Of a DNA stretch of 64,000 bases, positions 37,931 to 46,143 are shown one piece after another. The notes beneath the pieces are model-generated. The model was not told where the DNA came from, did not search any database, and saw nothing but the letters and a program-made list of their open reading frames with translations. The position numbers and the translations under genes were made by a program. The DNA lies in contig NZ_RJAD01000001.1 in the NCBI RefSeq assembly GCF_003999995.1, positions 2,083,599 to 2,147,598 of the forward strand. Direction: 5' to 3'. How positions within the stretch are numbered: the first letter of the stretch is position 1; every line of letters starts with the position of its first letter. The stretch comes from Microbacterium sulfonylureivorans. GTDB taxonomy: Bacteria > Actinomycetota > Actinomycetes > Actinomycetales > Microbacteriaceae.

Positions 37931-38950
37931 GTGACCTCCCCCGGCATCGTCGTCGAAGGAGTCCGTCGCGCGTTCGGTGAGATCCAGGCGGTGCACAGCG
38001 TGTCGCTCGAAGCGCACGCAGGGCGCGTGACCGGACTCGTCGGACCCAACGGCTCAGGCAAGACGACCCTCCTGCTCATGCTCGCCTCGCTCCTCGCGCC
38101 CGATGCGGGCACCATCCGCATCGGCGGCGTCGATCCCGTGACCGAGCCGCACGCCGCCCGCGCGCTCATCGGGTGGATGCCCGACGCGCTCGGTGCGTGG
38201 GGTTCGCTCTCGTCGCGGGAGACCCTGATCGTGACGGCGCGGCTGTACGGGATGCCGAAGCCCGCCGCCGCGGCCAGGGCGGAGGCGCTGCTGGCCGAGG
38301 TGGGGCTCACGGCGCTCGCCGACGCTCCCGCGAAGGTGCTCTCGCGCGGCCAGAAGCAGCGGCTCGGCCTCGCGCGCGCCCTCGTGCACGACCCTCGCGT
38401 GCTCCTGCTCGACGAGCCCGCCTCGGGCCTCGATCCGCAGGCGCGCATCGACCTCCGGGTGCTGCTGCGGCGGTTCGCCGCCGAGGGTCGCACGGTCCTC
38501 GTGTCGAGTCACATCCTCTCCGAGCTCGAAGAGGTCGTCGACGACGCTGTGTTCCTCGTTGCGGGCGAGACCGTGGACGCCGGCCGCGTGGAGGCCGCCT
38601 CGAGGCGGGCCCGTGGGTGGCGGGTGCGCCTGGCGGGGATCGAGGCATCCGTCGCCGCCGGCCAGGTCGCGGACGCGCTGCGGATCGATGCGGCGGCTGT
38701 CGCGATCGACCGCCGCGACGTGGTCGTCGAGTTCGGCTCCGACGAGATCGCCGCCTCTGCGCTGCGCGAACTCGTCGCCGCAGGTCTGCCCGTGGCCGAG
38801 TTCGCTGCCGCGCAGGGCAGCCTCGAGCGCACGTTCCTCGACCTCGGCAGGGGCGTGCCGCCGCAGGCCCCGCCCGCCCCGGAAGCACCCGCACCCGAGC
38901 CGCCGGCGCCGCCGGCGGGCGCGGCGAGCGACGAGGAGGCTACGTCATGA
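37931..38950 (+). CDS. ABC transporter ATP-binding protein (ABC-2 exporter)
   Basis: 339 residues. Walker A GPNGSGKTT, signature LSRGQKQRLGLARAL, Walker B VLLLDEPASGLDP and switch VSSHILSELEEV. The C-terminal ~100 residues form a CcmA-type accessory domain ending in a Pro/Ala tail (APAPEPPAPPAGAA). It overlaps the permease gene by ATGA. It energises export of an unknown substrate (drug, lipid or peptide). Confidence 0.92.
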   Translation: MTSPGIVVEGVRRAFGEIQAVHSVSLEAHAGRVTGLVGPNGSGKTTLLLMLASLLAPDAGTIRIGGVDPVTEPHAARALIGWMPDALGAWGSLSSRETLIVTARLYGMPKPAAAARAEALLAEVGLTALADAPAKVLSRGQKQRLGLARALVHDPRVLLLDEPASGLDPQARIDLRVLLRRFAAEGRTVLVSSHILSELEEVVDDAVFLVAGETVDAGRVEAASRRARGWRVRLAGIEASVAAGQVADALRIDAAAVAIDRRDVVVEFGSDEIAASALRELVAAGLPVAEFAAAQGSLERTFLDLGRGVPPQAPPAPEAPAPEPPAPPAGAASDEEATS

Positions 38951-40047
38951 GCGGCCAGCGGCTCGGAACCATCGTCCGCCTCGAGCTCACGCAGCGCACC
39001 CGCAGCGTCGCCTGGTACGTGCTGCTCGGCGTCTTCGCGCTGCTCCTGCTTCTGGTGACGGTGCTCTCCTTCCTCGCGTACAGCTGGATTCCCCAGCAGC
39101 AGGGGTCGGCGATCTTCTCGACGATCGTCTACATCACGCTGCTGCTCATCGTGCTGGTGTCGCCGACGCTGAGCGGCAACTCCGTCAACGGCGATCGGGA
39201 TGCCGCGACCCTCGCTCCGGTGCAGGTCACGCTCGCCACGACCGGCGAGATCATCCTCGGAAAGTTCCTCGCCGCGTGGGTGACCGGTCTCGCTTTCGTC
39301 GCCGTGTCGGTCCCGTTCCTCCTCGCCGCGACCCTGACCGGGGGAGCGGACCCCGCCACGATCGCGGTGTCGCTCGTCGTCCTGGTGATCGAGGTCGGAG
39401 TCATCGCCGCGATCGGCGTCGCTCTGAGCGGCATCATCGCCCGGCCCCTGTTCTCGGTGGCGACGACCTACCTGGTGGTCATGGCGCTCGTGGTCGGCAC
39501 GCTCATCGCGTTCGGCCTGGTCGGCGCGACGATGCGCACCGAGCAGGTGACCCATTACCGTTCGCTCGACTGGGATGCGTACGAGGGCGAGACGTTCCCG
39601 TGCATGCCGGGCGAGGAGCCGTCCGACGAGTACCCGTGCGACGACGATGTGACTCTCGACTGCGGCGAATGGTCGACGTACACCAACGAGGTCGCGCGAT
39701 TCGACCGGGTGTGGTGGATCCTGGCCGCGAACCCCTTCGTGATCCTCGCCGATGCGACGCCCACCGCGTACGACGCCCAGGGCAACCCGGTCGACATGTT
39801 CGGGCAGATCAAGGCCGGCGTGAGGATGGCGCAGCAGCCCCCAGAGGCCGATGTGACCTATGACGAGTGCAGTCCGCAGCCGGGAGCGAACCAGCGGAGC
39901 CCCGAGGAGATCGTCGCGCAGAGCACGCCGAGCTGGTTCGTGGGGCTCGCGCTTCAGCTCGCCCTCGCGGCGGGGCTCCTGTGGTGGGCGTGGGCGCGCA
40001 CGCGCACCCCTGCGCGGAAGCTCCCTCCCGGCACTCGCATCGCCTGA
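38947..40047 (+). CDS. ABC-2 type permease
   Basis: 366 residues, six hydrophobic helices, the first at about 22-45 (WYVLLGVFALLLLLVTVLSF) and the last near 340. Between helices 5 and 6 there is an extracytoplasmic loop of ~140 residues with four Cys (FPCMP, YPCDD, LDCGE and DECSP), so it could form disulfides. This large loop is unusual for ABC-2 permeases and may bind substrate. It pairs with the ATPase just upstream; substrate unknown. Confidence 0.88.
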   Translation: MSGQRLGTIVRLELTQRTRSVAWYVLLGVFALLLLLVTVLSFLAYSWIPQQQGSAIFSTIVYITLLLIVLVSPTLSGNSVNGDRDAATLAPVQVTLATTGEIILGKFLAAWVTGLAFVAVSVPFLLAATLTGGADPATIAVSLVVLVIEVGVIAAIGVALSGIIARPLFSVATTYLVVMALVVGTLIAFGLVGATMRTEQVTHYRSLDWDAYEGETFPCMPGEEPSDEYPCDDDVTLDCGEWSTYTNEVARFDRVWWILAANPFVILADATPTAYDAQGNPVDMFGQIKAGVRMAQQPPEADVTYDECSPQPGANQRSPEEIVAQSTPSWFVGLALQLALAAGLLWWAWARTRTPARKLPPGTRIA

Positions 40048-40056
40048 CCTGCGACG

Positions 40057-40674
40057 TCAGCGGGGTTCGGTCAGCTCCGGCGCGCGACGCATCGCGGCCG
40101 CGAGGTCCGGGCTGTGCCGTTCGAGGTGTGCGATCACGTTCTCGCGCACCTCGGCCGGCTTGTTCTGGCTGAGCTTGGCGCGCGCGTCGAACCGACTGAC
40201 CCGGATGCGGATCCCCACGGTGCCCTTCGCGATGCGGCGCGTGCCCTCCTCGTCCTCCCGCAGGCTCCGGCCGTCGGGCCGATGGTGCTCGAAGCGGTCG
40301 GTCAGCAGGGTCAGCATCGCGTAGTTCTCGTCCTCCGACAGCAGCTCCGGCACGCCGTACAGATGCGCCGTGACGTGATTCCACGTCGGGACGAGGTCGC
40401 CCGGCGCGTACCAGCTGGGCGACACATAGTCGTGGGGGCCCTGGACGATGACGAGAACCTCGTGGCTGCCGATCTCATGGGCGACCTCGTCGGGGCGGCC
40501 GAAGTGCGTGGCGATCGTGATGTCGTCGCCCTCGCCGTCCTCGAGCAGCGCCGGGTAGTGCGAAGCGACCAGCCCGGCCGACGTCGGCGACACGAAGGTC
40601 GCCCACGGGTGGTGGCGGATGAGTCGCTTCACCTCGGCCGGGTCGGTCATCAGGTATCGGGGGGTGTGGCGCAT
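40057..40674 (-). CDS. PaiB-like FMN-binding negative regulator
   Basis: 205 residues. It starts RHTPRYLMTDPAEVKRLIRHHPWA and contains VSPSWYAPGDLVPTWNHVTAHLYG, the PaiB signature: an FMN-binding split barrel with a C-terminal dimer part (RFDARAKLSQNKPAEVRENV). PaiB represses degradative enzymes in Bacillus; its action here is unknown and may be enzymatic. Its ATG overlaps the EamA gene stop (TGATG), so the two are one operon, divergent from a MocR regulator. Confidence 0.92.
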   Translation of the reverse strand: MRHTPRYLMTDPAEVKRLIRHHPWATFVSPTSAGLVASHYPALLEDGEGDDITIATHFGRPDEVAHEIGSHEVLVIVQGPHDYVSPSWYAPGDLVPTWNHVTAHLYGVPELLSEDENYAMLTLLTDRFEHHRPDGRSLREDEEGTRRIAKGTVGIRIRVSRFDARAKLSQNKPAEVRENVIAHLERHSPDLAAAMRRAPELTEPR

Positions 40675-41552
40675 CAGCGGGGCTCCTTCGGGTCGAGGCG
40701 GGTGCGCACGGCGAGGCCGGCGCAGAGGATGACCGCGGTCCCGCCCAGGACCGTCGGCCAGGTGAGCGGTTCGCCGAGGAGCAGGGCCGCCCAGAGGATC
40801 GTCATGACGGGCTGCACGAGCTGCACCTGGCTCACCCGCGCCATGGGGCCGATCGCCAGGCCGCGGTACCAGGCGAAGAACCCCAGGAACATGCTCACGA
40901 CGCCGAGGTAGGCGAATGCGCCCCACTCGACGGGCGTCGCCGTCGGCGGCTGCTGCACCGCCGAGACCGTGGTGAGGACGATCATCAGGGGCGACGCGAG
41001 CACGAGCGCCCATGACACCGTCTGCCACGAACCGAGCTCGCGCGACAGCATCCCTCCTTCGGCGTAGCCGATGGCGGCGGCGAGCACCGCGCCGAACAGG
41101 AGCAGGTCCGACCACTGCAGTCGGCCGAATCCGCCGCCGTGGATCGCGGCGAAGGCGACGGCTGCCGCGGCGCCGAGTCCGGCGAACACCCAGAACGCGC
41201 GTGCGGGCCGCTCCTTCGTGCGGAGGACCGCGATCACCGCCGTCGCCGCGGGGAGGAGTGCGATCACAACGGCCCCGTGCGTTGCCGAGGCGGTCGTCAG
41301 CGCGAAAGACGTGAGCAGCGGAAATCCGACGACGACGCCGCCTGCCACGATCGCCAAGCGGGCCCACTGCCGGCGGTCGGGCAGGGCCTGACGCGTCAGC
41401 GCCAATGCGGCGGCGGCCAGCGCGGCGGCGACCACGGCGCGCCCGGCGCCGATGAACAGCGGAGACAGCCCCCCGAGCGCCACACGGGTGAACGGGACCG
41501 TGAACGAGAAGGCGACGACGCCCAGGAATCCCCACCACAGGCCGGTGCGCAT
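40674..41552 (-). CDS. EamA/DMT-family transporter
   Basis: 292 residues, ten hydrophobic helices in two EamA repeats: VAFSFTVPFTRVALGGLSP, GGVVVGFPLLTSFALT and GLAIGPMARVSQVQLVQP. The substrate is unknown; export of an amine or amino acid would fit a MocR neighbour. The start was set at ATG 41552 because upstream sequence is the regulator's divergent promoter. It is first in a two-gene operon with paiB. Confidence 0.85.
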   Translation of the reverse strand: MRTGLWWGFLGVVAFSFTVPFTRVALGGLSPLFIGAGRAVVAAALAAAALALTRQALPDRRQWARLAIVAGGVVVGFPLLTSFALTTASATHGAVVIALLPAATAVIAVLRTKERPARAFWVFAGLGAAAAVAFAAIHGGGFGRLQWSDLLLFGAVLAAAIGYAEGGMLSRELGSWQTVSWALVLASPLMIVLTTVSAVQQPPTATPVEWGAFAYLGVVSMFLGFFAWYRGLAIGPMARVSQVQLVQPVMTILWAALLLGEPLTWPTVLGGTAVILCAGLAVRTRLDPKEPR

Positions 41553-41598
41553 GGATAGCGCTGGTGACGTCGCGACGATAACGCTACTGTGTCCTGAC

Positions 41599-43047
41599 AT
41601 GGGAAACGATAGCACTGATCGCATCGTCGAAGGCCTGCGCCGATGGATCACCACCGCGCCGCCGGGCGCGCAGGTGCCGTCGAACCGCGAACTCACAGCG
41701 GAGTACGGCGCGAGCCCCGTGACCGTGCAGAAGGCGATGCGCGTGCTCGCCGGGCTGGGGCTGATCGAGAGCCGGCCGGGGGTCGGCACGTTCGTCCGCG
41801 CCGTCCGCACCGCACGGCCGGCGGACTACGCCTGGCAGACCGCGGCGCTCGGCGCTCCGCCGTCCCGGCTCCTCGGGCTGCCGTCGGCGCAGCGCTCGAC
41901 TGCCCCCGACGCGATCGCTCTGCACGCGGGCTATCCCGACCGGGAGCTGCTGCCGGAGCGCCTCGTGCGCTCCGCGATCGCGCGCGCTGCCCGGACGGAT
42001 GCCGCGATCACCCGCTCGCCGGTGGCGGGGATGCCCGATCTGCAGGCCTGGTTCGCCGCGGAGCTCGCCGGGGCGGCGCCCGCCGGCGTCACGCCGCCGT
42101 CCGCTCGCGACGTGCTCATCCTGTCGGGGAGCCAGAGCGGCCTGAGCTCGCTGTTCCGCGCGCTCGTCGGGCCGGGGCAGCCGCTGCTGATCGAGTCGCC
42201 GACGTACTGGGGCGCGATCCTGGCCGCCGCGCAGGCGGACGTCACGCTCGTCCCCGTCGCGAGCGGCCCAAACGGACCGGACCTCGAAGACGTCGCCCGC
42301 GCCTTCGAGCAGACGGGCGCTCGCGCGTTCTACGTCCAGCCGACGTTCGCCAACCCCACCGGTGCGCAGTGGTCGACGCAGCTCGGCCGCGACGTGCTCG
42401 AACTCGCTCGCCGTCACGGCGCCTTCCTCATCGAGGACGACTGGGCGCACGACCTTGCGATCGACGCCGACCCGCATCCGATCGCCGCCGCCGACGACGA
42501 CGGCCACGTCATCTACATCCGGTCGCTCACCAAGAGCGTCTCGCCCGCGCTGCGGGTGGCGGCTGTCACCGCACGCGGGCCGGCCAGGGATCGCATCCTC
42601 GCGGATCGCGCCGCCGAGTCGATGTATGTGAGCGGGCTCCTCCAGGCCGCAGCGCTCGATGTCGTCACGCAGTCCGCCTGGCGGACCCATCTGCGCTCGC
42701 TGCGAGAGCTGCTGCGCGCTCGCCGCGACCTCCTGGTCGAGAGCCTGCGCGAACACGCTCCCGACGCGCACCTCGAGCTGACGCCGCAGGGCGGGCTCAA
42801 TCTGTGGCTGCGACTGCCCGACGGCATCGATGCGGCGGGGATCGTGCGCGCGTGCGAGGGCCGCGGCGTGATCATCGCCGACGGAACCGAGTGGTTCCCG
42901 GCCGAGGCATCCGCTCCGCACATCCGCCTGAACTACTCGGGTCGCGACCCGGACCGCTATCCCGAGGCCGCCCGCATCATCGGTGAGGAGATCGAGCGCG
43001 CGTCGACGGATCACCCTCTTCGGGGGACCGCGGTTCGGGCAGACTGA
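41599..43047 (+). CDS. MocR-type regulator (GntR DNA-binding plus aminotransferase-like domain)
   Basis: 482 residues. An N-terminal winged helix (VPSNRELTAEYGASPVTVQK, then MRVLAGLGLIESRPGVGTFV) is followed by a fold-I PLP domain with NPTGAQWS and Lys312 (SLTKSVSPALRV) to bind PLP. MocR proteins sense PLP or its aldimines and control vitamin B6 or amine genes. It is divergent from EamA-paiB, whose transcription it probably controls through the 46-bp gap. TACTGT, 8 nt before the ATG, suggests a leaderless start. The EamA gene starts at 41552. Confidence 0.9.
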   Translation: MGNDSTDRIVEGLRRWITTAPPGAQVPSNRELTAEYGASPVTVQKAMRVLAGLGLIESRPGVGTFVRAVRTARPADYAWQTAALGAPPSRLLGLPSAQRSTAPDAIALHAGYPDRELLPERLVRSAIARAARTDAAITRSPVAGMPDLQAWFAAELAGAAPAGVTPPSARDVLILSGSQSGLSSLFRALVGPGQPLLIESPTYWGAILAAAQADVTLVPVASGPNGPDLEDVARAFEQTGARAFYVQPTFANPTGAQWSTQLGRDVLELARRHGAFLIEDDWAHDLAIDADPHPIAAADDDGHVIYIRSLTKSVSPALRVAAVTARGPARDRILADRAAESMYVSGLLQAAALDVVTQSAWRTHLRSLRELLRARRDLLVESLREHAPDAHLELTPQGGLNLWLRLPDGIDAAGIVRACEGRGVIIADGTEWFPAEASAPHIRLNYSGRDPDRYPEAARIIGEEIERASTDHPLRGTAVRAD

Positions 43048-43116
43048 GTTCGCGCAGCCGTTTCGCCTGGCAGTCGTCGGCTCAGCACCCCGGACCCCGC
43101 GTGAGGAGTGTGGCGA

Positions 43117-43782
43117 GTGGAGGCCATCGGCCACATCATCCCGATCGCGGTGGCGGTCGCGATCAGCTCGGTGCCGATCATGGCGACCATCCTGATCCTG
43201 CTGTCGCCTAACCGCGCGCGTGCGGGCCTGCCCTTCCTGATCGGGTGGGCCGCGGGCATGCTCATCGTGGTCTCGATGTTCACGCTCGCCGCCCAGGCCG
43301 TGCCCACGGCCCGCACCCATCGCCAGCCGGATGTCGCGATCGCGGTGCTCGAGACGATCGTCGGCGTCGTGATCGTCGTGCTGTCGGTCTTCGCCTTCCG
43401 CCGATCGCGGCATCATCCCGAGCCTGCCATGCCGGACCCGCTCAAGGCGCACCGGTCGCTCGGTCCGTGGGAGGCGCTCGGTCTGGCGTTCGTGCTGAAC
43501 CTCCGGCCGAAGGGCCTGCTGCTCGCGATCGCGGCGGGCCTCTCGATCCGCGCCGATGCCACCTCTGCCACCGATGCGATCGTCGCGATCGCGGTCTACA
43601 CGGTGATCGGAGCATCGAGCGTGGCCGTGCCGATCATCGCGACGCTGGTCGCGCCGAAGCGGATGGAGCCCAAGCTCATCGACGCGCGCGAGTGGCTCAC
43701 GCGCAACGGCGGAACCCTGACGAGCCTGATCCTCTTCTTCATCGGCGTGGTCATCATCGGCATGGGCGTCGCTCGGTTGTGA
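43117..43782 (+). CDS. GAP-family (Sap/sulfolipid-addressing-like) membrane protein
   Basis: 221 residues, six predicted helices. It begins with IIPIAVAVAISSVPIMATIL and has SPNRARAGLPFLIGWAAGML and EALGLAFVLNLRPKGLLLAI, which match the GAP (GPI-anchored-like) family of actinobacterial polytopic proteins related to mycobacterial Sap. Relatives move lipids or amino acids (LysE-like fold). The GTG at 43117 is 8 nt after GAGGAG, better than GTG 43108. Function here unknown. Confidence 0.85.
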   Translation: MEAIGHIIPIAVAVAISSVPIMATILILLSPNRARAGLPFLIGWAAGMLIVVSMFTLAAQAVPTARTHRQPDVAIAVLETIVGVVIVVLSVFAFRRSRHHPEPAMPDPLKAHRSLGPWEALGLAFVLNLRPKGLLLAIAAGLSIRADATSATDAIVAIAVYTVIGASSVAVPIIATLVAPKRMEPKLIDAREWLTRNGGTLTSLILFFIGVVIIGMGVARL

Positions 43783-43790
43783 TGCCTTTA

Positions 43791-43868
43791 ATGCAACTTT
43801 TTGGTTGCATGTCCAGGGGTAGTGTGCAACCATAACGTTGCACATGTTGTGCAATGTACCGGTTGCAT
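43791..43868. promoter_or_regulatory. three tandem operators before the SRPBCC-arsR operon
   Basis: Inverted repeats with 7-nt arms and 6-nt spacers: ATGCAAC/GTTGCAT (43791-43810), GTGCAAC/GTTGCAC (43824-43843) and GTGCAAT/GTTGCAT (43849-43868). The first two are perfect and the third has one mismatch. They are the likely binding sites of the ArsR-family repressor in the same operon. Confidence 0.8.
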
Positions 43869-43887
43869 AACCAGGACGAAAGGAACG

Positions 43888-44373
43888 ATGATCGTGAGCA
43901 TGACAGCAAACCCGTCGTCGGCTGTCGACGACGCCGCATTCTCGGTGCGACGCACCATCCGCATCTCGGCACCGGTCGCAAAGGTCTGGGCTGCCGTCAC
44001 CGAACCCGAGCAGATCTCGCGCTGGTTCGGGCAGGCGGCCTTCGAGGGCTCGTACGCCGGGGCGCGCGGCACCCTCACATGGCCCGATCGCAAGCCCATC
44101 CCCGTGCGGCTGGAAGCGATCGAGGCGCAGCGGATGGTCTCCTACCGGTGGAGCAACGACGATGCCAGCGGCATCGTGCCCGACGAACTCGACGACACGC
44201 ACTCGACGGTCTTCACGTTCACGCTCGCCGAGGTGGCGGACGGAACCGAGCTGACGGTCGTCGAGACGGGGTTCGAGGCGACGTCCGATCCTGCGGCGAA
44301 CCTGGCCGATCACCGCGACGGCTGGAACGGCGAGCTCGACAAGCTCGTCGCCCTGCTCGAGAGCGGCTCGTGA
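43888..44373 (+). CDS. SRPBCC (AHSA1-like) domain protein
   Basis: 161 residues. START/AHSA1 fold: RRTIRISAPVAKVWAAVTEP, then SRWFGQAAF, TLTWPDRKPIPVRL and LTVVETGF. It should bind a hydrophobic ligand in a central cavity. ATG 43888 is very near AAAGGA; GTG 43894 has better spacing and could be the real start. It overlaps the ArsR gene by 4 nt. SRPBCC-ArsR pairs are common and probably detect a small hydrophobic molecule or stress; the ligand is not known. Confidence 0.9.
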   Translation: MIVSMTANPSSAVDDAAFSVRRTIRISAPVAKVWAAVTEPEQISRWFGQAAFEGSYAGARGTLTWPDRKPIPVRLEAIEAQRMVSYRWSNDDASGIVPDELDDTHSTVFTFTLAEVADGTELTVVETGFEATSDPAANLADHRDGWNGELDKLVALLESGS

Positions 44374-44687
44374 CGACACAGGCGATGGTTCCGGTGTTCG
44401 CCGCACTCGGCGACGAGACCCGGTGGAGCATCCTGGCGGCGCTCGGTGAGGGGGATGCCTCGGCATCCGCCCTCGCCGGGCGCCTGCCGGTCAGCCGCCA
44501 GGCGATCGCCAAGCACCTCGCGGTCCTGCAGGAGGTCGGCCTCGTCGAGCCGGTGCGGGTCGGCCGCGAGGTGCAGTACCGCATCGTCGGCGCGCAGCTG
44601 AGCGCCACCGCGCGACGTCTCGACGCCATCGGCGCCGAGTGGGACCGCCGCCTCGCCGCGATCAAGGCGATCGCCGAAGGGCTCTAG
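44370..44687 (+). CDS. ArsR-family transcriptional repressor
   Basis: 105 residues, winged helix: FAALGDETRWSILAALGEGD, then ASALAGRLPVSRQAIAKHL and LVEPVRVGREVQYRI. It lacks the Cys metal-binding motif ELCVCDL of arsenic sensors, so it is a non-metal ArsR (SdpR/PagR-like). GTG 44370 overlaps the upstream stop. It likely autoregulates through the TGCAAC palindromes at 43791-43868. Confidence 0.93.
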   Translation: MTTQAMVPVFAALGDETRWSILAALGEGDASASALAGRLPVSRQAIAKHLAVLQEVGLVEPVRVGREVQYRIVGAQLSATARRLDAIGAEWDRRLAAIKAIAEGL

Positions 44688-44933
44688 CCCGCCGGCGTCG
44701 TCGGCTCTCCGCTGTCGTCGTCCCAGGAGTCACGTGCCGCCGAGTGCTCACGTACGACTCCTGGCACGCGGCGAAGAGCCCTGCGAGTGCCACCTCCGAC
44801 CAGTCCGGCAGGCGATTCACGACCCACGACGGCGGATCTGCTGGGCTGACCGCTCCAGCTGATCGACGCGGGGGAGTCGCGCGGCGCACCGGGGCCAGGT
44901 GTGAAGGTCCCGCGGCGCTCCTATGATGTCGGC
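44688..44933. repeat. gene-free gap with a bulged hairpin
   Basis: At 44723-44764, CCAGGAGTC/GACTCCTGG (9 bp) encloses ACGTG/CACGT (5 bp) with a 2-nt bulge. Its text (CACGTGCC, CTGGCACGC) partly resembles the repeats at 32466-32629. It may terminate the ArsR transcript. The rest shows nothing until the TATGAT box at 44922. Confidence 0.5.
44922..44927 (+). promoter_or_regulatory. -10 box for the hydrolase-LuxR gene
   Basis: TATGAT, 6 nt before GTG 44934; leaderless type. Confidence 0.55.
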
Positions 44934-46022
44934 GTGGAGACGCTGAGGGCGGATGCGGTGCAGGACATCCGCTTCGCGCGCTCGGCCGACGGGGTCGGAA
45001 TCGCGTATGCCGTGCACGGATCGGGTCCGCCCCTGCTGATCGACGCCTGCTGGCTGAGCCACCTGCAGTTCGACTGGGAGAGCCCCGTCTGGCGGCACTA
45101 TCTCGTCGAACTGGGGAAGATCGCCACCGTCATCCGCTACGACGAGCGTGGGCACGGCCTCTCCGACCGGGGAGTCACCGACCACAGCCTGGAGGCCCGG
45201 CTGGGCGATCTGGAGGCGGTCGTCGAGGATGCGGGTGTCGACCGGTTCGCGCTCATGGCCATGGCACAGGGCGGTCCCGTCGCGATCGAGTACGCCGCGC
45301 GGCATCCGGAACGACTCACGCGTCTCGTGTTCTACGGGAGCTATGCCGGCGCCCAGGCCGCGGCGACCGACGAGGAGCTGGAGCTCCTCGCAGCGTTCGA
45401 GGCGCTCATCAGGGTCGGCTGGGCGCGCCCGACGTCGGAGTTCCGTCGCGTCTTCAGCAGCATGATGATCCCCGGCGGAACCGAGGAGCAGATGCGATGG
45501 CTCGACGACCTGCAGCAGCGAGCCTGCGACACCGAGACGGCGGTCGTCTCCCGTGCCCAGCGGCAGGTCACAGACTCGTCGGCGCGCCTGCCCGAACTCA
45601 ATCTTCCGACGCTCGTGATCCACAGTCGCGGCGACCAGATGAACGACTTCCACCATGCCCGCGACCTCGCTGCCGGCATCCGCGGTGCGCGGCTGGTCGG
45701 GCTGGACAGCAGCAACCACATCGTCCTCGCCGACGAGCCGGCATGGCCCGCGTTCATGCACGAGATGACCGAGTTCATGGAGCCCGACCGGCAGCAGGAG
45801 CGCGCGGCCGTCGCCGACGACGTCGCCGCACTGGTCACGGCGCGAGAGCTCGACATCCTGCGTCTCGCGGCCGCCGGGCACGACAACGAGGCGATCGCGG
45901 CCGACCTGTTCCTCTCCGTTCGGACGGTCGAGCGGCATCTGCAGAACGCCTACGCGAAGCTCGGGCTGAGCGGTCGGACCGCGCGGACCGCCGCCGTCGC
46001 ACGCCTGCTGTCGGGCGCGTAG
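44934..46022 (+). CDS. alpha/beta-hydrolase fold fused to LuxR helix-turn-helix (regulator)
   Basis: 362 residues. Residues ~10-285 are an alpha/beta-hydrolase domain: RYDERGHGLSD, Asp234 (SRGDQMN) and His262 (SSNHIVL) are in place. The nucleophile elbow, normally G-x-S-x-G, reads AMAQGG, with Ala111 at the Ser position, so hydrolysis is unlikely. Residues 302-352 are a LuxR DNA-binding domain (LVTARELDILRLAAAGHDNE and VRTVERHLQNAYAKLG). The hydrolase part probably acts as a ligand sensor. It is a single gene; targets are unknown. The neighbouring methyltransferase has its own ribosome site. Confidence 0.9.
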   Translation: METLRADAVQDIRFARSADGVGIAYAVHGSGPPLLIDACWLSHLQFDWESPVWRHYLVELGKIATVIRYDERGHGLSDRGVTDHSLEARLGDLEAVVEDAGVDRFALMAMAQGGPVAIEYAARHPERLTRLVFYGSYAGAQAAATDEELELLAAFEALIRVGWARPTSEFRRVFSSMMIPGGTEEQMRWLDDLQQRACDTETAVVSRAQRQVTDSSARLPELNLPTLVIHSRGDQMNDFHHARDLAAGIRGARLVGLDSSNHIVLADEPAWPAFMHEMTEFMEPDRQQERAAVADDVAALVTARELDILRLAAAGHDNEAIAADLFLSVRTVERHLQNAYAKLGLSGRTARTAAVARLLSGA

Positions 46023-46143
46023 CGCATACGCGCCAGCCGCCATCCGGCCGGCGACGACGGGTGCGATCTGCGCGTCGGCGCCGATGCGAGGACGGATGCC
46101 CGATTCCTACCGTGGTGGCATCACCTACAACAGGAGGAATCAG

